From Apostichopus japonicus (taxonomy: Eukaryota; Echinodermata; Holothuroidea; Aspidochirotida; Stichopodidae), in the NCBI RefSeq assembly GCF_037975245.1, contig NC_092561.1, positions 1,648,501 to 1,712,500 of the forward strand: a stretch of 64,000 nucleotides of DNA. The letters are read 5' to 3'. Positions 1-13,800 of this stretch are shown in pieces. The translations under genes were made by a program, and so were the position numbers. The notes beneath the pieces were generated by a model. It was given only the letters and a program-made list of their open reading frames with translations. It ran no database searches and was not told where the DNA came from. Each line of letters opens with the position of its first letter. The first letter of the stretch is position 1.

Positions 1-144
1 AAGGGGAGGGGTGTGAGAATTTTTCTTATTAATTAAGGGTCCTTAGATGCAATCTGGTGCTATATTTTGCAACTTGAAGTAACTTTTTGTTCAAGAATTT
101 TTGGGCATAGTCTGCCCCCCCAAGCCACCCCTTGGCGACCCCAT
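1..144. repeat. truncated MITE-like repeat at window edge
   Basis: The interior around 45-75 (TTAGATGCAATCTGGTGC followed by TATAT) resembles the interior of the hAT-like element at 53669-53996. The stretch ends in a C-run followed by CCACCCCTTGGCGACCCC, the C-rich type of end seen in the other MITEs here. The left part lies outside the window, so the element boundaries are not defined. Confidence 0.35.
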
Positions 145-145
145 G

Positions 146-3017
146 GTATAGTGTACTATACTAGATTATTATTGCATGGAAAAAGTCAATTTTATGGGTA
201 AATTAAAAAAAAAAAAACTTTTGACATCATTTGCATACATGTAGAATAAGCATTGGCAATAATTATTATGTTATCACTATTGAACCATATATAAAGAAAA
301 TGGATGTTGATAGTGAGACAAATGATATATATTCTCAGTTCTCTAGACTGTCCGATGGTACATGCACGCCCCCTTTAAGAGAGCTTCCTTCAAAGGAACC
401 ATCCACTTCTAATTTCAATGCTTGCCTCATCATCATCGTCGTCAACTTCAACCGCACTCCTCCCTCCCGTTCTAAGATGATGACAATAGGCCCTTGAAAG
501 AGGGAGCTTTTTTCAATGCCAAGGAGGAATATGCTATGTCAACAACCACTTAAATCCGCTCTGAAAATCAGTTGTACAACTTGTATTTATAAAGCCTACT
601 TTAAGCCGCAGTTGTTTGTACTTGGCCAGATAGTTTGTTCTACATTTCCCGCTCTACTGAATAGGAAGAGAAGGAGTAAATTTACAAATGGATTTTGCGG
701 CTTTTCTACATCTCCGGACTTCAAAGTAGGATGATGAACATGGGTTACAAATGCTGCTAGCCTGTGTGATGAGATGATAATCTGGGTACTAGAGAAAATT
801 ACTGTGATATAAAATGTGATCTTGTAAAAATGGGCGAATTAGAAAAATCGCTTCCATTTCATTGAGGTTTGATAATTAGACTACCTGTAGCAATACTGAT
901 TGAATTTGAATTCTGGTGAGAAGTGGAATGCAGTCATGTTATTTCGTCACGACTAAAGGTTCTGAGCTCAAACTAGGAAGCTGTCGAGCAAAAGAATAAG
1001 GTGTAAAAATTTGGATGCAGCAAAGAATAAATTCACCCGCAATGATCACTTCACATATCTGGTAGACTTTTGATGCAAATACTCTAGTTTGGAGATTTTC
1101 AAAATTCATCCCATCAACAAAAGTTGCATCTATTTAAGGCCTATTGTGAGTGATGCTCAGTCCTTCAAAGTTGAAAGATTCTGTCACATTCCAGCAGTCT
1201 ATTGAAACTTCTCAACTTGAATATAAGCCACTGTCCTCAAAATCTGTGACAGACCCAAAGAATAGGATGCATTCTAGAGGGTTAGTTATGTCAGAAACCT
1301 AACAGCTATGTGTTACTACCGTCTCATGCCACAGGCTTGATATCTTACTAAACATTTTCTTTATCTATTTACACAAAGTGTTTTTCTAGCTATGGAAACA
1401 ATTAAGTTCTTTCAAAAACCACTTGTAGCGGTCATAAGAACTCATTAGGAATGAAATGAACCTCTTATAAGTCACTCATGGATGCTCAAAGCTATTACAA
1501 TCGCCCAGTGGGTTGTCAGGTTCTAAAGTGCACCCTCGCCCTCAATTAGCCATTCTCCAAAGTTGTCTTTTTTTTTATACTTTCAGTATACCAATCTCAT
1601 TTTTATGGCTTTCCTCCTAAACGTCCCATCTTCTACGTTTAAACGAACCACTCTAAAACTGTCATTGATCTGTGATTGGTTTGCCTACAGTGTCGGCATT
1701 TCTGTCCTTTGCAAAGTTGTTTTTCTGCTTGAAACGATTCTTTGTAATGATCTCCAAACAAACCTATTGAGTAGCTGACATTTGAACTGGGAAATAGTCT
1801 GGTATTGTGACTTAAAGAATTGGTTGAAAACTAAAAGCAGCAAAGATAATAGTTTCGGTGCCAAACGATCAACCAGATCGAAGGATAAAAAACAGGTCTT
1901 GTACTGTCCGACACCAACCGATCCATTTTGGCCAGTCTAGAGCTGGAGTATTTGAGTACATAGCATCGAGTACTCGATCAGAATGGAGTACTCAAAATGG
2001 AGTCCATTATCTGGACCCAGATAACATTTCTTGGACCTACGTGCACTGGACTTGAACCTGGCTTGTCGAATTTGGCAGAAGTCGTACTGGGAATATGAGC
2101 CAGACGTGTCTGTCCAGCGATTCACATGTTAAATAGTTTTGATTCAAAGTTTAACAGATTTACTTTTCATTACCAAAATATCTGGAATATCATGTCCCAC
2201 AATCACGAACAGCCAAGCAATAAACATAGTTATTTGAAAGTGTAGCCAAAACTATGTGGACTCAAATGTAGCCCTGAATTTAAGCCAAATGTTACGTTTG
2301 AAAAACATGTCACCATACACAAATACTGCACAAAATGTTTGTTACATAATTACTGTTCCAACGAGACTCCAAGAGCATCGTTGTCAGGGTCTGATGGACG
2401 AATCTTTGCAAAACTAACAACAGAAGCTAAGCACAGTATGTTAGGCATAAAATTACTTGAGAAGTATACAGTATGTATATACAATACCGATAGACCTAGC
2501 CTCCTTCACAAGCTGTTACTTGTGTTGCAACTGAAACTGTTATTACCATTAAGTGATCAGAGGCTAATTACCAGCACTATTTGGGAATTGAAAAGTTAAT
2601 GATGCAAATTTAACATTCCGTAATCGTCGAGCTGCTAATAATTCGCCAAAAGTTTCGCCTCATTACATTTGAACGATACTGCATCACCCCATGGTCCCCT
2701 CATTACTATGAGACAACCATAACAAATTGTCTTCACAGCTGATTGATCCGTCAGCAGATATACTCTTCACTCTTAGATCCTCCATCAAATCCCTGCTTGA
2801 TGTACCTGTGGTCGGACAAAGTATTATGTGGACTGGGGTTTCAGTGAGACAGCTGCAAAACTGTGGAACTCTATACCACAAAATGGTTGAGATGCTAAGT
2901 CCTTAAACTAATTTTCGATGTAATGTTAAATGGTATTGATTTCAGATAGCCTATTAAGTCAGTTTCGTTCAGTAATTTGATTTCATTGTATAGCTCTTTA
3001 GAGCACGTCTCGACTGA
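146..3017. other. no gene recognised
   Basis: AT-rich sequence with only short chance reading frames, none with recognisable domains or paired splice signals. No RNA gene or defined repeat could be supported. Confidence 0.5.
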
Positions 3018-3025
3018 TAAGAGTG

Positions 3026-3481
3026 CAAGGGCGGCGGAAGCACTTTTAATCTGGGGGGGCACCGACATCAAAGGGCACTTTGCAGAAATTCAATTTGACT
3101 GATGTAGTCTTATATTTAGTACCCTTTATAACTCTTATTGTATTATCTTTTTCGCGTATACACATCACTCCATCAACGCCCCCCCCCCCCTCCCCTTTCA
3201 TGGAAAAAATGCATACTAGCACTGCAATATCCAAAGTTGTATGCACGACATTCTGAGCGGAGCGCCACCATCGGTTGGCGCGGAGCGTACAAGAAAATTT
3301 TTGGTTTTACAAACCCCTCAGATGGCCGGAAACGGCCCTTCCCGAGTGTTCATTCTGGTTCCCTGGCCTCTTGCTAACTTGAGACACCTCAATTTTTATG
3401 TAGAAAAAGGGCACATTTTTAACCCTGAGGAAAAGTGGGGGGGCACGTGCCCCCTGTGCCCCCCCGGTTCCGCCGCCCTTG
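3026..3481. mobile_element. hAT-like MITE with perfect 8-bp target-site duplication
   Basis: A 456-bp element with terminal inverted repeats: left CAAGGGCGGCGGAAG, right end the complement of CAAGGGCGGCGGAACC. It is flanked by TAAGAGTG at 3018-3025 and again at 3482-3489, an 8-bp duplication typical of the hAT superfamily. Long C or G runs lie just inside the right end and in the middle. There is no transposase frame, so it is non-autonomous. A second, truncated and inverted copy lies at 59624-59776. The internal core at about 3255-3306 is shared with the element at 16813-17051. Confidence 0.85.
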
Positions 3482-3702
3482 TAAGAGTGCAATATAAACT
3501 TGGTAAATTAGTAGTTCATTCATACTTAGTAAAGATTCCTAAATCCTATTGGTCCATTCAGGTCAGCTGACAGTGGTTAATCCTGTGAGTAACGCACGGT
3601 AAAATTACGGGGCATCACTTTAATAAATCTTTGGTTATATGTAACCAAAAATGTTTTGTTTTATGATTTTTCCCCCACACAAATGGTAGTGTATGAATGA
3701 AC

Positions 3703-3868
3703 GGGGTTAATCAACGGTCTAGCGTGCGTTACTCACATGATTAATGCACTCCTGGTGTTAATGCTATCGCTGGATGCACTCGGGCTCTGCCCTCGTGCAT
3801 CGCTTGCATTATCCCCCGATCGTGCATTAATCCTGTGAGTAATGCACGCTAGACCGTTGATTAACCCC
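3703..3868. repeat. 166-bp imperfect palindrome (hairpin MITE)
   Basis: Left arm 3703-3749 (GGGGTTAATCAACGGTCTAG onward) is matched by the reverse complement of 3822-3868 with very few mismatches. The centre folds further, because GCACTCGGG is followed by CCCTCGTGC. Almost the whole segment can therefore form one hairpin. A partial related copy (GTTAATCCTGTGAGTAACGC) lies at about 3574-3600. No coding capacity is seen. A short palindromic MITE is the likely explanation, but the superfamily is unclear. Confidence 0.75.
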
Positions 3869-6610
3869 TTATTATTGTATGGAAAATAACAGTTGAACAG
3901 AATCAGATACATGAGTTTAGGCTTGCCTTTATTATGACAACAAACTGTGGAGGTACATATATCACATGTATATGTATGCATTGCTCTCCTGGATTCAATA
4001 TGGGGGTGTCCAAATTAGTATATGATTAACATACAAACAGACCATTAAAGCTAATTGGTGCATAACTGTACTCGAAATAACAATGATAGATTTAATATTA
4101 CTGACATTTAGGATTTAAGAAAAGGATGAGCACTCTTCAACAACATGTTTTTTGTGGTTACATGTATTAAACATGTCTGTGTGTGTGTGTGTGCTGAAAT
4201 TTTATTGCAATGAAAACAGTTGTCCAGGATGTGAAGTTACCTCAAAGGCAAATGAACTGTTTACATATTGGAGTTGATTTTTGTATTGTGTTAGAATGAT
4301 GCTAACTTGCAGATATGATCTCAGGGGGTGTAACTCAGGTCTAACGAAGAATGCAGGGAAGGATTTTTGGGGGGGGGGGGGGAGGAGGCAAACATATACA
4401 AACAACTACTGTATGTAGTTATGTCCTGGATGGGGTAGAGCAAAAGGTCCTGGAATGATTTTAAAAGCAATTGCAGAGGAGACAAATTAATGACAGCTTC
4501 CGACTGATGAATAATTAAAACTATTTTCTTAAAGGCTTGAAAGCCTCTTGATGCCTTTCAAGCCTGATAGTCTATGAGCAATCTTTTTTTGGAACTACTT
4601 TGTGGAAAATAATGACACAATCATGGTGATGACTACTTTTTTTGTCACTAGAATTTTGGCCAATTCATAGTGATCAAAGGTAATGAAAAGTTGCATCAAA
4701 AGCATTGTGACTTTGTTACAGTTTTGGGGTCAAGACATCTGCTTAGGTTTGGGCCCGGATTAATGCGTTGAAGAAGAAGTTTACTTTGTTAGTACAATCG
4801 AAGATCCTTGCAACTGGGCTTAAGTTTTGGTGAAAATGTAGTGTATTGTCATGATTGTGTGATTAAAAAGTAATTACATACTTGAGGTATTAAAAAAGGT
4901 CTTCCCTGAGATGGACGCCACTCTTATGGCAGTGTATATGAATATAATGCTGCATCATGAAACATCAACTATTCTTTGGCAACAGGTGTTTCCATGCCAG
5001 GTGGCTTTACCTGACAATCTCTCAGAATAGGACCTCTGAAAAAAAAACCTGTCAGTTGGTACTTGTTTAAACATGGCAAAACACAGCCAAACATTCCTCT
5101 TTAATAGCACTGTTTATCCTGTTCACAAAGTATCTTATATATTTCCAGTTGAATTACATCAGGTTTTTAGCTTACGTGTGACGTTTGAATTGTAACTGGA
5201 TTGCTGTCAAGATTTTATACAGGATCATCAAAAAGTTAATGACGCCATTGGAAGTGCTGAATAAATAAATACCAGGTAATAGCCATAATATTGCAATTAT
5301 TTAGCTCATTAAAAAAGCAGTTAAAAGTTGGAAGGTTTTATTGCCAAAGAGAGTCAGTTGCCAGAGTAATAGAGTATAAAATAGTCACTGAAGACTCAGA
5401 TTGTATAAATGATAGGCTTAAACAGCACAGCTGTGATAGATTGCAATTTTAGGTCCAGACATGTTTTTTTTAACCAGAAATGTTGCTTGAAACATCTCCT
5501 TAAAAAGGCTGAGTTGTCTATTAAAACTGTTTTTGAAAACATTAATGATGATTGGCAGCTGTTCATAAACTTTGCCATGTTGATAATTGGGGGTTTTTTG
5601 AGGATTTTTGTAGCCTCTAAATAGGATTCTTGAGTTTTCACATATTTTGTTTGGAACTGTAGCTTGGTGTAAAGATTTTGCAAACATTTTTTGACTCAAT
5701 TCGGTGTAACCAATGCTTTGGATCATCAAAGTTTCATTTCACTCTTACTGGTAGAAAAAATCCTCCTCCCCCCTAACACAAACCCTTACCTTAGATTATT
5801 CCCCCATATCAGTGATATATGTTTTGCCCTTCTCCCAAGAATATGCCTTGCTCCCTATTTTCCCCCTCCCGCCCAGATTGCTGCTGCTGCTGATGTCAGG
5901 CTTGTATATCTCTCTGATGTTAGGCTTGCATCTTTTCAGCTTCTTCTTCTGTGAATAACACACTGTACTTTATGGATCTTTGATTTCTTCCACATGTCAT
6001 TTATTTGCCCTTCAAACATGTTACCCGAGAGGTACCAGAAACAGTTGTGTTTGTCTGTCCAGAATTATAATCCTTGATAACAAAGTTAAGTAAGCCTCCA
6101 TATATACCTTCATCGCAATTTAAAGCGTAATTCCTTGGTTATTATGGATAGAGATTAATATTAATAGACAGCAGAGTTTGAAAGCATGACTAGGAATTTA
6201 GAAATAGAGAATTTCAGGGTCAATTTTCCAATAAAGCCTGATGCACAAGTGTATTTCGAGTTATAGTTGTTCAATAATACGACAGCAAACGGTTTGCGGC
6301 CTGATCTTGGGTGACACACTGCTCCGTTATCTGTGTCACGTTGTCCCATTGTGTGTGACACATTGTCCCCAGTGTTTGTGACACTTCCCTCCAGTATCTG
6401 TGATTCCTTGTTCCCTTTGTCTACTCTTGACAGTAAATATTCTAGGCTACCCTCAGTACAAACTTAATTTGTGGTATTATGATATAATTTGATAACTAGC
6501 TATTGAAGCAAATAATAGACCTGTTACAGAGATATCAGTTATAGTTATGGTAGTAATTCAGCCAGTCTGGCTTTCAAAACAGCTTGTAGTTTTGAAAGCA
6601 TATATGCAAC
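3869..6610. other. no gene recognised
   Basis: AT-rich non-coding sequence with a short GT run near 4175 and a 12-14 base G run near 4370. No coding exon, RNA gene or bounded repeat could be supported. Confidence 0.5.
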
Positions 6611-6962
6611 CATAGGCGTAGGAAGCGGGAAAATATTTTTGTGAAAATTTGGGCAATATGAGGAGAATTTTTCGGGCACCTACTGAAAGAAAAATAAATT
6701 CCAATGTGTTTTTCAATCATTAAACTTATATGATTATTATATATCATTATTATTGTAATAACTTCTTGAAAAATTCTAATCAATATGGAAAGGGTAATAA
6801 CACGGCATATGATTTATGTAATTGACATGCGATGTAATAACCGATGAACGCCTATATGATATGCACATTAAGATGTAGAACGCGTGCGAAAAATTTTGGT
6901 TATATTTTTCGGGCAAGTCGTTACAGCCCCCCCCAAATCAAACTTGGCTCCTATGCCTACTG
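6611..6962. mobile_element. MITE, hAT-like ends
   Basis: The left end CATAGGCGTAGGAAGC is mirrored at the right end, whose reverse complement begins CAGTAGGCATAGGAGCC. A C-run lies just inside the right end and TTCGGGCA-type motifs occur inside. The flanks share only TATG (6603 and 6963), so the target-site duplication is decayed or the boundary is off by a few bases. The left end resembles the repeat starting at 59228. Confidence 0.55.
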
Positions 6963-9900
6963 TATGTATACAACACTTCAACATATAACTGTTCTATAGG
7001 GTATGAGCTCTCGCTTTAATAGCATTTCACAGACATAGCAATAAAAAAGCTGGCAGTTGCAGTAAAATAAACTTGTCTTGTTGGAATATACAACGTAGGA
7101 AAAGAGAAAGTTAAACACATCCAGGTTGTTTTTTTTTCTGTTATGATTATTGGTTTCCCTTCCTATACAGACGACAACGATGTATAAGCCAGAATGATAT
7201 AACCAATTTGATTTTTACTGAATGGAGGTGTATAAAGGTTGATAATACAGGAAGGCACAAAGATCCCTCCTGGCATGTTTCAGGGTAATTGACTCTTGGA
7301 TTGGCAGAACGTTGAACTCGTTACCTTCTGACGAGATGTCATTGGATATAAGTCAAATTGCTCTACAAGTAAAACGTACGTTATGGAGAGTGACATGGTT
7401 ATTGAGAAGAAAATATTATCATGTTATCAAAGTAATTAATTGGAAAAGAATGGCCCCTGAATTAGCTAAAAAATTAGCTGTAAACAATTTTGATGTTTAC
7501 TAATTAAGTAGTGTCATCGAACGAGAAAGTTGAAAATGGTCTAGGGCCAGTGTGGTTTGTGTTTACGCAAAGCGACTATTTGCATCGATTTCGGAAAAAA
7601 ATTCAAAGTACACAGTACCTGATAGTAATAAGGCCTATTTTGAAGTAGTTTCCTTGGTGCCAATTCAAATAAATTCTTTTAAGTAAATAATTTTGCCCAA
7701 CAAAAAAATTTTTGGTTAATTTTGGTATATATGACAACAACATTACAAGAACTGAAATTACCAAGTTATAATTCAAAAAGAACAAGTAACTAAAGTTAGA
7801 TTTAAATTTTACTAAATTCTGACAATATGAGCAAGAATTTTGCTAACTTCATGAATGAATTTTTATTTTTATCCAAAAACAATATGAATTTGCTGTACAA
7901 TCTTTATGTCCTGTTTAATCATGGAATTAGAAAGCTAGTACCTGGTGTCTCAGTCTCTTCTTTGACATCTTGATTTGTACAAAAACATTTGGTGTTCAGT
8001 TGTTGGAAAGTTAATTTAGCAGGCAGCAGTTTGGGACTAGAAAAGAACATTTCTTTCTCTTAAAGTTTTTTAGGCCTCAGAATTTGTAGCTTTCAGAATT
8101 AGATTTCCAGCCATGTGTATGTACCATGTGGAATTCACAGCTCTGAGAGTAAGAGGCTGCTGTCTTGGACGTTGGCCAGTACGGTATTCTGACAAAGTCA
8201 TTGCGTCCTAACTGTTTGATGTACTACTCTGCCACAATGTCCCCCCAACTGTTGTTGGCCACTATACAGTCCTGAAACTGCAGAGACCTCCAGATTACAA
8301 TTTGCATCGTCCATGATTCTGTACCTGTATTTAGAGTATGGTCATGTATTTTACCAAGTCTGCAAAATAACCCCCCCCCCCCCAATTTTCGGATTATGAA
8401 TCAGTAATCGCATTTTGTTGGTCTTGAAAACATTTCATAGTATTATTGAGTGAATTTTTAATAGGTATTCTGAACGATGAAGTTTAAAAAGGTCCAACTT
8501 AACATCTTATTTGTTACATTATATGCTATAAAGTTAATGAATGATTTATTGATGGGTGTTGTTTAGGGGGGGGGGTGGAGTGGGTGGGGAGGGCAGGCAA
8601 ACCATTTCTTCTGTTGGAAGTTATAGTTAAACTTGTATCTAGCCAAAATTTACAGCATAATATCTGCAAGTCAACCATATGTACAGTAAGTAAAGTTTAA
8701 TGGCTTTAACACACAGTATTTTGTGTACACTTTTCAAGATAATTGACAGACACCTAATTTGCACTGTAATCTGTAACAGTTGTTTGCTAAAGATATATAT
8801 TGCTGTATATATAAATGGTTTAACAGCTCTAGTAGTTTTATCTAAGTGCCGCGATGGCTGTGTTACCATGTACAGGATATCAGGCATTATAATGCGGTGA
8901 ACGGAGGAGGTCAATTTTTAATTTGCATATCACCTGTGCAGAGACGGAGAAACACGTTTCCTTCTCTCTCGTAAATTAAATTGAAGAAATTAAATATTCC
9001 TTGTTTAAAAATAAAACACCTTTACGTGACATCAGACTGATTGTAAAAGTTGACACTGATGTTTTATGTCTTGTGTATATATTTGTACACTATATCCTGA
9101 TATACTCTCTTACAAAGTGTCCTTATATGATCTGTATATCACACATACATGATTTCATACATCCTTGCACCACCTAAAGAGCACCTCACAAATTCCATCC
9201 AACCAACTGTAGTACTTAAATGAAAGGTGTATTGGTGCACTATCCCTAATAATCTTAATTGTACTAAAAAAAAAATTTTTCATCGAGTGACACCAATATT
9301 CCCCCCCCAAGTATCAAACTGGACTGATTGAGCTCACTTGAAATGGCAGTTTTTACAGAGTGCATCGGGCTGTGCATTCAAAACATTCACGCATTCACAC
9401 AGACAGACAGACAGATCCACTGTAAATTCACAGATTCACACATCTTGCAATATACCTACCTACCTACCTGTGTCCCACAGTTGTGTGAGTCCAGTTTTTG
9501 GCTTTTTACACAAAGGTTCATTGTGCACAGAAACTAAAGAGCTTCCATCCTGCAGCAGGCCTGGGCTAGAAAACTTTTTTATTGTTTACATCTGCCCTGG
9601 GTCTATATTTGTATTCCCATAGATTGAAAATCTTTCATATTCTCCAGTTCTTCATCGCTTGACCTTTGATTCTTCTGGAACAAAAGAATAAACTGGAAGT
9701 GAGCCTGGGGAGTTCTGACCAGTTCCTGAGCCCTTAAAGCCTGACATTTCATTGCCATAGTCGTGGGGTGATGGTCCCAAGGTTTGATCCTGGGAGATAT
9801 TTTATGGCCATTTAACCAGCACTCTAATAATAAACTCTACAGAATTCTGCTTTTATTAGGAAAGATTTTGTGTTGATGTATATCTTAACCAGACAAACCA

Positions 9901-10133
9901 AAAAAAAAAGAAAAAAAAGGATGAAATTTATCAGCATTATTTTCTCCTCTGTCCTTGCCAGATGAACTTGTTCCTTGTAAAAGCAGTATAAACATGCAGT
10001 AAAAATAGTATTTCTGTGGTAAACTTGATGAGAATGGACAAAACTGGAGATAAATATGCATCTCTTTGGGTTGACTTTGATACGGTACATCATTTGCTGC
10101 TTTCGATGTACAGTAAACTGCATTAGCTTGACA
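6963..10133. other. no gene recognised
   Basis: AT-rich sequence with homopolymer C and G runs (about 8371, 8566) and short (ACAG)n and (TACC)n stretches near 9400-9470. A 62-codon open stretch ending at 7503 has no recognisable domain and no initiator ATG. Nothing is annotated. Confidence 0.5.
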
Positions 10134-10690
10134 TTAGAAGCAGTGAAACCTATCAGCATATGGGAGGTTTCGAGCCCCAGACGACTTCATTATTTGCTTG
10201 ACCAATCATGTTTCATTTAATACCAGTGTTTTATTTATACGATTGAGTGGATAAAGGCAGTGGCAGTTGAAGTAGTGAAACCTAGCAGCATATTGGAGGT
10301 TTCAAGCCCCAGACGACTTCATTATTTGCTTGACCAATCATGTTTCATTTAATACCAGTGTTTTATTTATACGATTGAGTGGATAAAGGCAGTGGCATTT
10401 GAAGTAAAGAAACCTATCAGCATATGGGAGGTTTCAAGCCCTAGACGACTTCATTATTTTCTTGACCAATCATGTTTCATTTAATACCAGTGTTTTATTT
10501 ATACGATTGAGTGGATAAAGGCAGTGGCATTTGAAGTAGTGAAACCTAGCAGCATATGGGAGGTTTCAAGCCCCAGACGACTTCATTATTTTCTTGACCA
10601 ATCATGTTTCTCCTGTACTATATGGTGGAGTGGATAAAAGCAGGGGCATTAGAAACAATGAATCCTAGCAGCATATGGGGGGTTGTTGGT
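10134..10690. repeat. 132-bp tandem repeat, about four units
   Basis: Successive units begin with GTGAAACCTA or a close variant at 10143, 10275, 10407 and 10539, exactly 132 bp apart. Each contains the landmark GAGGTTTCAAGCCCCAGACG. Units differ by a few substitutions. The fourth breaks off near 10610 and a diverged partial unit continues to about 10690. The unit has no coding frame and no obvious tRNA-like or transposon ends, so this is a minisatellite. Confidence 0.85.
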
Positions 10691-10799
10691 TTTATGCATC
10701 ATGGTCGGCTATAGTATTGGATTTTTCGTTGAGGAGACTTCCACACTTTTCCCCTCTGAATAGTCTTCCAGTCTAAAACAATCTAAAACTCTAAACTGA

Positions 10800-10873
10800 A
10801 TAGGCCACTGTACACAACATGAAGTGAATTGCCTTCTCCTACATGCGGAGATAAATATTATTATTATTATTAC
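10800..10873 (+). repeat. possible retroelement 3' tail with (ATT)n
   Basis: A short segment ends in GGAGATAAAT followed by (ATT)n, the form of a LINE or SINE 3' terminus. No upstream reverse-transcriptase remnant was recognised, so the call rests only on the tail. Confidence 0.3.
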
Positions 10874-13800
10874 AAATTTTGAGTTTATTAAATCAAAACA
10901 TTTGCATCATGCAAGTTTTATTTTTCCTACAGTGTGATTAATTATTAGTATACTGCATGAATGCAAAGAGTATGGTCAGACAAAATATTGAGAATAGGAT
11001 CTTACATTGTCCACTTTTATCATTTGAAAGTCCGTTGTTGTGCCATACTTTTACCAAATCCTGTCAAAAAAGTACCACAACCAACTGTAGCGGTGCATTC
11101 TTTTAGAATTGATACTCATGCACACAGCAGATCTGAGAGCGGATTGGATTTACCGATGCCCTTTCAAGATAATCCTGATAGAATGCAGGTCATTGCCCTA
11201 CTGTAGATAGTCACCGATCACTTTGAATAAATACATTATGCTAGCTTATTTCCTCAAATTTCAATGGACGGAGGTTCATTGAGGCTTGCAAATTATGTTG
11301 TAATTGTAGCCGTTTGGCTGTCAAAAGTTTCCCAGTTCATGACTTTGCATCCTGTGTTAGGTTACAATTAAAATCAGATTGCGACAAACTTTATGCCCTC
11401 TGCCATTGAAACAGACATATCAAAGCTTGAGGACTTTGGAATCTGAAGGATAAGAAACTTTCCTTCAAATGTATCTTAGGTGTCAACTGTTTTCATATTG
11501 GTATATTGATCTTATTTCAAGAGACTCTTATGAGGTTAATGGGGAGTTGACAATGCCCTCTAGTTGCCCAGTGTTGCTTATCCCTTTCCCTTATTCCCTT
11601 ATCCCTTTCCAATACTCGCGTACACACCTTGGCAATTGAAAAAAAATCCTTTTCCACCTGTAACAGGTGTGGATGAATGCTTTGCGCTTAAAGTTGTTGG
11701 TTATGTCTGTAGCTTTGCATCCCCTAGAGCACTGCCTCACACCAGGAGTGTGTCCACTCCTCCAACCCACCCCCCCATCCCCCTCCCCATTGAGAAATGT
11801 TGCAGAGTCTATGGTGATTAAGAGAGTCATGAAGCAATCTGCAAAATGAATTTTTTTGATTTTTGTGACGAGTCAGACCTCAATGTTCAGGGGATTCGAA
11901 ATTGTAATGTGTTGTACATAGCAAAAGGCTGAACAGGGAAAATGATTGCTGACCACTTCAGGGCCCAACAACTAAATGTTTTGGTAGTTCCCTACAGGGG
12001 TCCCAACACACCTTTGAGAATAGGTGGGGGGAGGGGCTCAAGGTAGAAGTCAGATTTATTTTTGGCATTATTTAAATTAAGTGTGTTGTAGCAACAGGCT
12101 CTGGTGAAGATAATTGTCTGTGGAGTGTGTTGGAGGAGGGGGGGAGGTAGTTGGAAGGCCTGGGAAAAGCTATCCTTTTTCCCCTTTGCCTAGTGTCTGG
12201 GACCCTGTAGTGGGTGTAATAATATTAGCAATATCGAGATTAGCACAAGTAGCCCATATGAAGGACCATACTGTATATGCGACAATACTAGGCAGAGTTT
12301 TATGTATGTACTGTATATGTACATACACATTTGTGCAGAATATGCATGAAATACTGAGGCCCGTTGCTGTCCATATTGGTACACATACTTATACTACTTG
12401 TTCATCAAAGCTCAAGTTACTCTTTAATTGTTCAATTTGTTTATTTTATTGTCCAAGGGTGTTAAGTGTTAAACATGCACTGTTGATCCATATAATCTAT
12501 TCATTTGCCAATAGAAATGTATGAACCCAATTATAGACACTACAAACTCAATACTGTGTATGACTACAATGTAGGATAAATAAGCTGCTAATTGCAGCAA
12601 TTAAAACTGATGTCTCCCGGTGAAGTATTTCTTAAAACTTCCTTCGGATCAGATTTTTCCCATTGACTTTGAGAAATGCAGTCAATTTATTGAAAGTTTC
12701 GAAACTTCAGTCGAGTCTTATAAATACTTGTGATTCACAGCAGGCTCTGTAGCCTGAGGAATTAAGGTGGCACAAATAATTTAAGGAAGGGCCAATGGTA
12801 TTGTCTGGTAAAGTTTGGTTTATACAATGGGGAGGGGGGGAGGGCACAGTGTAGTTAACACAGGGTGGCAAAGTGCCTCGGCCTGGCTGTGCTTCATGAA
12901 CAATTTGCTTGAATATGAAATCGTTGAGGATTGAGGTGAAATCGATTAACCATTCATTGGGTGCAAAATATGTAGCTGAGGAAAATTCTTAGTTTGACCT
13001 ATGACCCAATCTTACGATGTACATTCTGTATGCATGTATTCAGTATGTTTAAAGGTGAAAATTGTTGCTGAAATTCAAAATGCTAAAATAGCTCCTTTGA
13101 AAAAGACCAAGACTCAAATCCTGAGACAAAAGTGAATTAAAGAAACCTTGTAAAATGGGAACCTAGAGTAGATACAGAGTGAAAAGAAGAAAACAACCTG
13201 AAGAACAACAAACTAGGAACAGTATTTTGTTCTCACATAAAACCCATTGGTATGTTTTTTCCTCCATACCAAGCGATAAAATGCTAACTGATTTTGTCTC
13301 TGGTAAACTTATGAATAATGATTTTTTTATGACAAGCATATATGGTACAATTAGACAGACGATGTTCAGTGACCGTACCAAGGACCCTCTATTAAGAGCT
13401 TCCTGTACAACTCCATTAGTCAATGAATGTTGTCTAACACGCAGTTGGTAGGAAAACACTTCTCTTTTATCACTTGTCTCTGATGAAAGAGCTACTAGCC
13501 TCAACCTGTCCTACATATATAATACAAATATATACCGTCCTACAGCAACTGAAGTGAACCTCAGAGGAAATTTTGAATTTACTGAAAAAAAATTTAATAA
13601 TTTGTAGCAAATGGTCTATGTTGATCCCTAGATATGCTATTATCTGGTTAATTCAAGTTGCTGTGTATTTATGTTTACCAACACTCAATTTCATCTGCTC
13701 AAGGAAAACAAAGAATATATATTGGAACTTTACTTTTCTGTGGGACTGGGGTAAAGGGGTTTGGTGGGGGGGGGGCTAAGAAGTGAGAGCTTAAAGCTTG

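Noticed and set aside
3018-3490. Mutator-like interpretation of the 3026-3481 element from a 9-bp flanking match
   Set aside because: If the element begins at CAAGGG, the duplication is exactly 8 bp and the ends resemble the other hAT-like MITEs here; the extra matching base is part of the terminus.
7312-7503. 62-codon Lys/Arg-rich frame
   Set aside because: No initiator ATG at its start, no domain recognised and no splice-bounded neighbours.
12114-12524. 136-codon frame, the longest on + before 28 kb
   Set aside because: No recognisable domain, starts in a G-rich low-complexity stretch and has no paired splice sites or neighbouring exons.
13163-13504. Overlapping frames of 113 (-) and 90 (+) codons
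   Set aside because: Opposite-strand overlap with no recognisable protein on either strand; most likely chance.
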